From Tubiluchus corallicola (Eukaryota > Priapulida > Priapulimorpha > Priapulimorphida > Tubiluchidae): a stretch of DNA of 64,000 bases. The translations under genes were made by a program, and so were the position numbers. Below are positions 1 to 9,303 of this stretch, one piece after another (within the stretch, counting starts at the first letter, position 1; each line of letters begins with the position of its first letter). The stretch is from positions 558,001-622,000 of the forward strand of contig JAQGDQ010000039.1 in NCBI GenBank assembly GCA_030141605.1. Direction: 5' to 3'. The notes under the pieces were generated by a model. That model ran no database searches. It had not been told where the DNA came from and saw only the letters and a program-made list of their open reading frames with translations.

Positions 1-553
1 GAAAAACTTCTGTTGCCTGATACGACAGATGCGGGACTATTTGATCAAATTTTTCTAATTGGCTTAAAAGTTAAAATATGCCCTGCGACCATACTTACAA
101 CACCTCAGCTAGTTCAAAATCTTAAAGAACTGCCCTGATAATTTGCTAGACTCAGGTGACACCACAGGCACCAACATAATAACAAGTAGCTCTGCTATAA
201 ACTGCAGGACACCTACCTTAATGTGCAGAATTGTATCTAAAAACATTATTCAAGATAGCTCTGCCATCAGTTATAGAATTTGGGATAATGTCTCATTCAT
301 CATGATTTATTTATCAGTAATGAGGCTTATTACAACAGAGATGCAAAGGTTCTTTAGAAATAAGAAATGGTGATGTGCCATTGAATGAGGCAATGAATTA
401 CTTCAAGCACCATTAAAAGAAACCCAGTACCAATTTTAAATTTGTTTCATGCAAACTCAAGTCTAGTCAACAATGGCACATCAACAGCACTTATTTTTTT
501 ACACTGAAAACGAGTTAAGGGTTTAGCTTATCAGGGCAGCTAAATCTGTGTAA
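1..553. other. Unassigned sequence at left edge
   Basis: A+T-rich DNA downstream of the CCDC28 gene. Its short open frames show no recognisable motif, splice context or repeat structure. I see nothing assignable here. Confidence 0.5.
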
Positions 554-559
554 TTTATT
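554..559 (-). other. Candidate poly(A) signal for CCDC28
   Basis: TTTATT on the plus strand reads AATAAA on the coding (minus) strand. It is the first canonical hexamer I see downstream of the CCDC28 stop and would give a 3' UTR of roughly 460 nt. It rests on the hexamer alone. Confidence 0.4.
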
Positions 560-1015
560 TTACTAACTTTTAATTGCCTCCAAATGTCTAAAAATATATG
601 GTATTCCAAGCTCATCTAAATATCATGTCACCTTTCCTGTCCAGGAATTCGTTTACATGTACATTACAGTACATTAGCAGTCTTGTTTGGGTGAATAATA
701 GAAAATAATATGCATAAGCGTGGCATTTGCTCAATTTGGCAGAAACTGCAAACAAAATGCATAAAAAAGAAAAACTTGAAAAAGGATAAAAATAAATTTA
801 CATACTCATACGGATATAAAGTTATCAGTGATCTCGTCCCAAATTGTAAAATCTTTTCACAACAGAAGTCTCCTTACGTACATATCACAACACTTTACAT
901 TTAAAAGATGTGTTCTCACTTATAGTTTAAAAATGTGTACAGTTCGTATTTTAAGCTAACTGTTTTACAAACAGAATCAGCACAGTTTTCTCAGTCTCAC
1001 ACTGTCATGCTCACA

Positions 1016-1513
1016 CTAGTGCTGCTGTTCATGTGTAGGTTTCTGTTTATGCTGACGATGATGACGACGGTGGCCGTGTCGCTTTTTCTTCTCTGACGGT
1101 ACTGCGTTTGTTTCGCTTGCGGAAGTTGGAGGCGGAAGAAGCGTGGGAGGTGGCGGTGCAGTTTCGACATGTAATCCAGTAATAATAGACTGACTCAACT
1201 GTTGCAGATCGGTAACAAGTTTAGAAAGGTTTTCGTCAGCCACTTTACGAGCTTCCTCTGACTCTAGTCCAATGTTTTCTAAATCAGTGTCCATATCGAA
1301 GTGAAGCTTAGCGAGACGCTCTTGTTGTTCTCTGACTTGGTCCATTTTCTCGAAATAGCTTTCTTCCCCAAATGCCTGTAGTCGACCGGAATGAAAGTCA
1401 TCTAACAGAGCAAGAAGGCCTTGTTCCATTTTACGGACATCAGAAACATCAGTGAGGAATGAATGTTCTTTGCACGTTTGCGATAGACTGGTATCAGGCA
1501 GCTGTTGAGCCAT
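1016..1513 (-). CDS. CCDC28: CCDC28-family coiled-coil protein (complete, single coding exon)
   Basis: A 165-residue protein. Residues about 16-50 (KEHSFLTDVSDVRKMEQGLL onward to LLDDFHSGRLQAFG) match the signature block of vertebrate CCDC28A/CCDC28B. A glutamate/leucine-rich stretch follows (about 55-110, EQQERLAKLH, then LVTDLQQLSQS) that fits the family's coiled coil. The tail is a proline run (about 119-130) and a very basic His/Lys/Arg-rich end. Vertebrate CCDC28B is known as a Bardet-Biedl modifier linked to cilia and TORC2; carrying that role over is inference. The start is well supported: an in-frame TAA lies upstream of the ATG in the same exon. The whole protein sits in one exon, whereas from memory vertebrate paralogues are split by introns. 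FAM53 lies upstream in the same orientation. Confidence 0.9.
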   Translation of the reverse strand: MAQQLPDTSLSQTCKEHSFLTDVSDVRKMEQGLLALLDDFHSGRLQAFGEESYFEKMDQVREQQERLAKLHFDMDTDLENIGLESEEARKVADENLSKLVTDLQQLSQSIITGLHVETAPPPPTLLPPPTSASETNAVPSEKKKRHGHRRHHRQHKQKPTHEQQH

Positions 1514-1600
1514 TTTACAACCTTTTGATAAGTTCGAAAATGCCTCTTATAAAATACTAGCAAGCATTAATCACTAAAGCTCTCCGATCCATCACCAATA
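1514..1600 (-). other. CCDC28: CCDC28 5' UTR exon part with splice acceptor
   Basis: On the minus strand a T-rich tract ending TTTTTTGCAG (1601-1610) is a strong 3' splice site. The exon would begin at 1600 and carry 87 nt of leader before the ATG. The leader holds a short upstream ORF of 11 codons (ATGGAT to TAG) and an in-frame stop. A non-coding first exon should therefore lie at higher coordinates; I could not place it. A spliced leader argues against a simple processed retrocopy. Confidence 0.6.
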
Positions 1601-2086
1601 CTGCAAAAAATAATCAGTTCAAATGTTTTTGAGTTTAAACACAGCTATACAAAAAAGCAATAACCATTAAACAATGAAAACATTTTTGTATAAAATATGT
1701 TGCAGCCAAAGCACTCGACAATTGCTCCAAAATACTAAGATACTACCTGGTATTTGGGAAAAAATTCCAAATCAGCATTCAAAAATTTGAAAACTATCCA
1801 ATTCGACAAATGGATAATGATTTGGCCAAATACATGTACATATGTATAGCTATGTACATGTAGCTATGAAATACATACATATGCTGAGCAATGCATTCAC
1901 AACTTGCCTTATATTGCCAGAAGAGTGTCTACAAGCTCTTATAGAGAAAAGCAAATGTATAGTATGTTTGTTACTCAAACTCACAACTAGTATCATAATG
2001 GATAAATTTACAATGTAACAAGCAGTAACAGCAATACAGCACACGTGCATTACACTGGTAGATGCAGATAATGGCTGGTAGTGCGG
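1601..2086. other. Presumed CCDC28 first intron, unassigned
   Basis: A+T-rich sequence between the 5' UTR acceptor and the 42-bp minisatellite. No motif recognised. Confidence 0.4.
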
Positions 2087-2529
2087 CAGTATGAGTCGGT
2101 GGAGAGACCACACCAACTTGCGTCGCTGTAGTATGAGTCGGTGGAGAGACCACACCAACTTGCGTCGCTGCAGTATGAGTCGGTGGAGAGACCACACCAA
2201 CTTGCGTCGCTGCAGTATGAGTCGGTGGAGATACCACACCAACTTGCGTCGCTGCAGTATGAGTCGGTGGAGAGACCACACCAACTTGCGTCGCTGCAGT
2301 ATGAGTCGGTGGAGAGACCACACCAACTTGCGTCGCTGCAGTATGAGTCGGTGGAGAGACCACACCAACTTGCGTCGCTGCAGTATGAGTCGGTGGAGAG
2401 ACCACACCAACTTGAGTCGGTGGAGAGACCACACCAACTTGCGTCGCTGCAGTATGAGTCGGTGGAGAGACCACACCAACTTGCGTCGCTGTAGTATGAG
2501 TCGGTGGAGAGACCACACCAATTTGCGTC
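2087..2529. repeat. 42-bp minisatellite, 11 copies
   Basis: Eleven near-identical units beginning CAGTATGAGTCGGTGGAGAG. One unit has GATACC for GAGACC, and the eighth-to-ninth junction has lost 15 bp. Because 42 is a multiple of three, both strands stay open: plus-strand frames give a repeated MSRWRDHTNLRRCS and minus-strand frames give a Pro/Thr/Ser-rich VVSPPTHTAATQVG. I see no start context, splice sites or flanking coding sequence that makes any frame a gene. The units' high identity suggests recent expansion or homogenisation. The array lies about 0.5 kb upstream of the CCDC28 acceptor, probably in its 5' intron. Confidence 0.95.
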
Positions 2530-5500
2530 TTTCTCTTACTCTATAGGGATATTTGAGTGCACCTGAAGTATCAACTTAAAGCATCAAAAACAGCTCTACA
2601 TACCACCGAATGTGTTACTACTGATAAGAGTCAGAATAATTCTTATAATACATCACTTAGATTGAAATTCAGTCTTCGCTGTTTCAATTATTATAATTCA
2701 TCGTACTCAAACTATGCAATTTAGACTTTGATTCTCTGTTCTCGTAAAATGTCACACAAGAATTTGCTTAGATTCTGGTAACAAAATTCTGGCCCTTCAG
2801 TTGAAATAAAATTTATTTATTTTCCACTGGCTGGTAGTAATGTTTTTAATTTTTTTAATGCAATTTTTTATGCTTAAAGGACATCACTACTATTAACATA
2901 ATGTGATAATTTTTAGTCTCCAATACGGTAAACCTAAATAGTAACCCTGGCCGAAAGCTGTAGAAAAACATAGCTGCCTAGTGGAAACGACGATATTATA
3001 ATAACTGCGTTTTAAATTAAAAAATGTTTTTATATGATTGCACCAAGTAAGTATATGAACGTACAAAAAAATTATAAAGTTCCCAGCCGGGTGATGCTCT
3101 GTTACATGTTTGAAGTAGATCATTGTCTTTATAATATTCACAAGTTCTTTTTTACAATAGAACAGTTTGTTTAAGGAAAAGCTTGTCTAACCACACTGTC
3201 AATGCACAGATTGTAAATAAATTCAAAGCATTGTATGATAGTTACTATTTCACAAAGCATCACTGATAGCTTGTATGTATCATGTTAATTATGTTAGAGA
3301 TCACTTCATAAAGTTGGAATTTTCATGGTCTGTTGATCTTCAAGCTGATATTACTGTGTTATAGTTACAAGAGATAAATCATTTTTATCTGAATCTATCA
3401 GAAAAGACTGACTGTACATTGTATATTTCACACTAATAAATGAATTACACAACTGACGTAATCATCACACAGCCTAACCTACTGCTCATAACCTCTAGCC
3501 CTACTTTAGACATTGAGCAATTAGCTTTTAAGAATTAATACAAAAACTTTAATACTAGATCGGCAGCCGTTGGAGTGAACCTTGCATTTTCCGTGGTCTT
3601 GTTTTTCTCAGTGGTTTTTTCATGTTCTGATGGTCTTCTTTAAGTACATTAAGGGTGGTCCTATGTCACTTTTGAGCAATTTGAGATATTGGACCAAAAG
3701 AGTTACATTAGAGAAGTACGTACCACAACAAAACAAAACTGCCATTATTATGCAAATGAAAACACTAAGTAAACTAAATTTAATATTTTTAAATTAAAGG
3801 ATATTAAAACAAATAAAAAAATATCGAGTTTTTATGTACACAATGGAAAATGGTGTTAGAGAATCACACTAAAATAATCTAATTAGGATGTGGTCGTTTC
3901 TTCTTCAATGGTTCACGTGTTAGTCTTTTCTTAATCCACTAACCTTAAGATTTCATCACTTATTCAAATTACTAGGCAATAGTTTCTTTATCCAGATTAT
4001 ATCATTACTCCCACAACTAAGTTACTGCTTTCATACAATCCAATTCCTTCTTTCAGCTTTGTGAGATTTTATTTGTTTGTTATTACTGAGAGCCCAACAC
4101 ATGCATGGAACATGATGCAAACTAATTATTGTGCACTACTTATTATTATGGATAACATTGCATTTAATATTGTAATGACTTATTGTTCCAGAATAAGAGC
4201 TGCGACCATTTTTAAAACTGCATCTGGTTATGATTTTACCACAGGAGGCACATTTGCTGGCTATAATAGTTTTGGTGTGCCATCTTTCAAAACCATATAA
4301 TTTGTGTTATCAAGAGAAAATGTTGAGTCACCTCAACTGCCTTTTTTCCATCGCGTATGCTTGAATGTACACTCGTTTCATTTTCACTAAATGCTTCCAT
4401 TCTTGATGGTGAAGCGTCCACAGCTTTACACCAGAACAAGCGCATCTGATCGTGGTTAAAATTCCATTTGTGTGCTTGCAAACCAAAACCGTCCATAAGT
4501 CGGCATAGTTAAAACTACGTTATGATGCTTTAAAGTAAACTGACCCAAAAATTTGGTCAAATGTTAATTTTTTGTTTTTTATAAAAACAAGGGCTAAATA
4601 TATTCAACTTTTACATTCTAGCATCAAATTATCAAGGAAATGTCCAAAAAATACTAAAAATTTAATTTTATAACCAAATGCCACAATTCCGGCTAGAAAT
4701 TAGTACTGCAATTATAAAAAAGCATGCATATTCAAACTTCGATAGTAGCTTTGACGGAAGCAGTCATTTTGCTTCGGGTTTTTTCTGTTGACAAGTCCAG
4801 ATCCTTGTCAGGAAGAGCCGGCTACTGGACTTAAATATAATTTCAATGTGATCTTGTAAGGTCCATAGCAACCACACTTTCGTACAGTTGCTAAGCGTTT
4901 TGTGGAGACATGACTAACTTTAACAGTGATTTTCTCAAGATTATGTTTTTCAGTGTGCAGCCTGCACCTCAACTTCAACGTGAATTATCTCAGCTTAGAA
5001 ATGACATAGAGTGACGAGCTTGGCATCAAAATGATCCTCATGAAATGGAGATCAGGATATGTGAATAACTAGAAAAGCTTAACTGCCAACTTATGGATGA
5101 TTTTGCTATGCAAGCACACATTTAGTGATCCTAGTAACATCTGTTCTATGCACTCAACTATCCTAGTTTCAGACATGGTACTATGTACATTTTGAGTAGA
5201 CTTATCTATAGCATGCACTGATGAATTTAGTGGTTTGAGTTCCATTAGGCTGCTTTAATATTGCCAAATTTGGGATTGCCAAAGTACATTCAATATGGTT
5301 CTCTGTCCTACACTGAGTAAGTGCATAGACTCCTATAATCTTTTGAATGATGCTTTGACGATTCTTCACTGTTTAACCATTTTCCAATTCCACAAATAAA
5401 ATGAAACAGTAAAATGAATCTGTGTCATCTCAAAGACTAATGTTCATTACTGGCTAGTTTTATGACCCAATGAACTTTTTCTTTTCAGCCTGTCCTTTAT

Positions 5501-5741
5501 TTTAATGCAGTTTATTTCTTCTGCTAAGGCTGCCTGGCCAACGGCCAGTTATTTCTAGCTTACTATTGATGCTGGAAATGGAGATAATTCATAGGACAGT
5601 ACTTCACTGATGTTTGTGTTATTGTTGAATTCCTGCAATTCTTAAACAATTAGGATCAATATTATTTATTTTGCCCAATCCCTCTTCTATGGGACTTCTT
5701 CATCAATGCCATGTGCATTCATAGAGATTGTATCATAGACT
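2530..5741. other. Unassigned non-coding sequence
   Basis: About 3.2 kb of A+T-rich DNA. The only open frames are 69-82 codons with no family motif and no convincing splice boundaries. No tandem repeats or terminal inverted repeats were recognised. Confidence 0.4.
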
Positions 5742-5749
5742 CTTCTGAC

Positions 5750-6360
5750 CAGTGGCGGCTCGTAGCTAAAATTAGTGGGGTGTTGCTTCAGAAAAATTTT
5801 AGTCATTGTTTTAATACTGTAAAAAGCGTAACAAACATATTATGTAATTTTAATGTTGTAGTTATATTTGAAGATTAGATGCTGAACAGCCTCTTTTCTT
5901 AACTGCAACTTTCTCATGGAGAGACAACTGTGAAAAATTAAGCTGTTGTAGTTCACTTACAGACACAGGACTTATTTCTTTGGGATGCCAGGCATCCATT
6001 ATTAAATAATTTATGTTTTAAGCACACACGCTAAGTTTACACTTTATCACATCCAATAATATGACGGTACATGGTAAGCACATGGCAACTGTTACTGTGT
6101 TAGACACAGCACTTTTCTACCTAGCAGCAGATGCAGCGTACAGCATGTTATCTCAGACTGTATGCATGGCTACATGTGCACAACAGCCAAACACCATATT
6201 GCTAGGGCTGTGAAGTTAATTGTACTTCCCTCACATGCTCTGGTTCCGCACCAAGTATAAAAAAGAACTAAAGAAAAGACTTATTATATTGAATTTTATC
6301 GATAATAATGAGTGAAAACAGGGCGTGCTGCAGTACCACAGTACCTATACACTGCCACTG
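5750..6360. mobile_element. Non-autonomous hAT-like element (CAGTGGCGG termini)
   Basis: The left end begins CAGTGGCGGCTCGTAG, a terminus common to many non-autonomous animal hAT-type elements. The right end finishes CACTGCCACTG, the reverse complement of CAGTGGCAGTG, preceded by a GCGTGCTGCAGTACCAC segment typical of the same element type. Flanking 8-mers CTTCTGAC (5742-5749) and TTTGTGAC (6361-6368) agree at six of eight positions, consistent with a decayed 8-bp target duplication. No transposase frame is visible in the 611 bp. The boundaries are inferred from the termini. Confidence 0.55.
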
Positions 6361-6368
6361 TTTGTGAC

Positions 6369-6961
6369 CACCTGTTTACAAAATACTGTTGTACTGCCAT
6401 ATCAATGTTGTTGAATTGACTACACTCAATGATGACAGTACAAGCTTCCCATTTATATTAACTATGCTGAGGATGTTGTTGTGGCGCTAGAAGATTTATA
6501 CAAACTCCCAGTTGTTTGCATAGTTCTGTCTATATTATCTGCGACTATTCTGACTTTGGCTTCTATCTTTTATGTGCCCTGAAGTATAGGCCTATCTGTT
6601 ATCCTGCCTCACAGCTGAAATGTTCTTCTTCTAAGAATCTTCTTCTTCACAACAAACATAATGACTCGGTGTTTATCTCTTTCTCTTTTCTTCTGTTTCA
6701 GTCATACAAGTATAATAATAATAATGAAAACAAGTTTTGTTAAATAACCTACCCATAATGCGACTTTTGCTTGCTATGTTGTGAGGCAGAGATCCATAGG
6801 GTATGTCATAGGCACCTAGCCAAGATAAGCAGATTAGAAAAAATTGTATAGTTGTAATTATTATGGTTTCCCCAAACTCCATGAAAGAATGTCTAAATTT
6901 CTAGGTATTTTCTACATTATACCAGTTATATTTTTATGAAACAGCAATATACATTAAGTTG
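6369..6961. other. Unassigned sequence
   Basis: Short spacer between two transposon remnants with no recognisable coding or repeat signal. Confidence 0.35.
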
Positions 6962-7371
6962 CAGGGTTCCCTCACTTATCGCGGGTGTTCCGCTCCAGGC
7001 CCACCTGCGATAAGTGAATTTTCGAGAAGTAGAGATGCTATACTTCGCGGAGCATCTCAAGCGGGCGCAAGTACTACAGTTTGTTTTTGGTATGTATTCA
7101 TCCACCGAATAAATTCACTATTTACTGTAAATGGTAATTTTTTATGATTTATAATATTCTTTTAATGTTAGAATCAATATTTTTAATATATTTTTATACA
7201 TTTTGTGATTTTTTATGCAAAATTCATCAAATGTATACATTACTGTACAATACGTACTATGCATGTGCAAAAATACTTTAGATGGAGTACCGCAAAAACC
7301 CGCGAAACAGCGACAAATATTTTACATTAATATTTTTGATAAACGAACCGCGACGTAGCGAGGGAACACTG
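6962..7371. mobile_element. TA-type MITE (Tc1/mariner/pogo-like), 410 bp
   Basis: The left terminus CAGGGTTCCCTCACTTATCG and the reverse complement of the right terminus, CAGTGTTCCCTCGCTACGTC, align as imperfect inverted repeats. Both continue into CGCGG-rich sequence. The right end is followed by TA; the left is preceded by TG, probably a mutated TA. CAGTG.TCCCTCG termini with a TA target are typical of pogo/Tigger-like non-autonomous elements. There is no transposase frame. Confidence 0.65.
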
Positions 7372-7751
7372 TACTACAAAAACTAATAATTACTGTACCC
7401 ATATAATGTATTGCGTAAGTATTGTAGCCCAATTTTTGAATTCTTCATGTCAAAACCTAGCTACCAATTTAATTCTACGTCAGTGCCAGTTTCATTTGAC
7501 TAATCATAATAGTTATGGTATGTCACAGCACATTCTTTTTCCATTGTAACTCTTTCTGTCCACATCTCAAGATAATTAAGGTTGACAAAGGGCTACCCTT
7601 AATACTCTTAAAAGGGACTATCAGAACATGAGAAAACTGCTGAGAAAAAACACACGGAAAGTGAAAGGTTCAGCCAAAAAAGGCTTCTGGCTGAAGGGAC
7701 TATACCCAATAAACTAACATGAGAAATTAATAAAACAGCACGAATCAGAAT

Positions 7752-8270
7752 GCCATCATCACCATCATCTATTGTATACCTTGGGCAGGCAGAATTCTAA
7801 AATACAAGAATTTCTTCTTCAAAATCTCATTCCACCTATTGTAGGCATTGAGGTATCAACATTTATCAGAGTATTCCACCCACTTCTACTATCTGCAGCT
7901 AACAGCATAAGCTCTTCTACTCCTAAAAATAGATTTGGTTGAAATTGTTGAACATCTTTATTTATCTTAGCTATAGATCCAGGTTGTTTAAGTTTTGCCA
8001 GATTTTAAAGCTTCCTTTAAGGCAACTCTTACTGGTGCTTCATTTGGTAACTTTAGAAGATGTCCTAGCCATCTTAATCTTCGGATCTTGACTTTTGAAC
8101 GCCAATAAATTTTTTTTGTTCTGGTGTATAAATCTTCATGTGGCGGTTGTCGGTGACGCGCAACAACTCGTTGGAAAACAACATCTTCTAGCAAGGAATA
8201 CCTATATTTAACATTTGCTGGAGTAAGAATAAATTTCATCCTCATCCAATGAATCATACGTCAGGGACAT
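7752..8270 (-). pseudogene. LINE reverse-transcriptase C-terminal fragment (decayed)
   Basis: The minus-strand frame 7988-8257 encodes a LINE polyprotein tail: RTKKIYWRSK, then RRLRWLGHLLKLPNEAPVRV and ALKEALK, as found after the RT domain in many animal non-LTR elements. A frame change near 7990 leads into a second segment (LLAADSRSGWNTLI, DTSMPTIGG) ending in a stop at 7819-7821. It is followed by (GATGATGG)-type sequence that looks like a LINE 3' tail. Sequence and tail differ from the LINE at 9.3-11.3 kb, so this is another family. It is clearly inactive. Confidence 0.75.
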
Positions 8271-9142
8271 GATTCTGCACCACCTCCCTATGCCAGGACT
8301 TCCTGCTTGCCGCAATGCCCCAAGTGCATTTATTTTTAAGGATCAATGCTGAAGTGTTTAAAGCGATCTGTGTTTAAGAATCCATGCTGATGCTACCGCA
8401 ACTACCATTATTACGCGCTTGAATCATTGCAGAGAGCAGGAAGCCCAGCTATATAAGCAGGCGATCATTTAAGATAAAATACTTTAATTTAAACGGAAAA
8501 TTAAAGTCAGTGGCTTGTCAGCACCACTACCGGTTTCAGAAATTTCAGAAATTCCAGAAAATGGGAATTCAGGAAAACTATGATGTGCAATAAGAAAAAT
8601 CTTTGTAACAGCATCTGCATCGTAATGGTGATTGACGCATGATTTTGCGTATGCGGCACGACTCAGACATTAAGGTATTGTATGTGTGTTTATCAATATG
8701 TCAACGTTATCATTTTCTTTCTTTCTGGTTGCACTATAACAGCATGGTTAACTAAACACCTTCCCTCAGCAAAGGTAAGAAAAGAGAAAAAAAGGTTACG
8801 ATTAAACTTTCTAAATCTTAGGTCATTACTCATTAGAGGAAAGGAGGTCACTTAAAGATAGTATTGCGTTATCAAATCAAAAATAAAAGCACAGATATAG
8901 ACAGAGACAGTTTTTTTACAAGACAGAGAAATACAAACCGTTTTAAACGGCGATTAAATTACGTCAATTTGAATGTGTTTATAGTATTTAATGGGCACAT
9001 GTAAGAAGCGTTTGCTCTTTTTGTCTCCCCCACACTACCCCTCTTATAACTATTGCTTTTCATGCGCATACATATTTTAAGACAAAGAAATTCATGTTGG
9101 TTGGACGCTATATGTACATCAATGGCCGTGCTATTTTTGGCA
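8271..9142. other. Unassigned sequence
   Basis: Spacer between a LINE fragment and the hAT-type element. No gene or repeat recognised. Confidence 0.35.
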
Positions 9143-9150
9143 CCAAACAC
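9143..9150. repeat. Left copy of 8-bp target duplication
   Basis: CCAAACAC lies directly outside the left terminus of the hAT-type element and is repeated exactly at 11510-11517, directly outside the right terminus. Eight base pairs is the diagnostic hAT target-site length. Confidence 0.9.
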
Positions 9151-9303
9151 TAGGAGTGAGCATCGAACGTTCGAATCGAATTCGAATGCTCGAATTCGAT
9201 TCGAACGAGTTTTTTTAGTTCGAACTTGATTCGAATTCAAGACTATAGATTCGAATAATTCAGCACTTCAATCACACATGTTTTTTATCACTAAAACGAT
9301 TGA

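Noticed and set aside
1850-2546. ORFs of 117-223 codons on both strands over the 42-bp array
   Set aside because: They arise because the repeat period is divisible by three and the unit lacks stops; there is no start context, splice site or non-repeat coding sequence.
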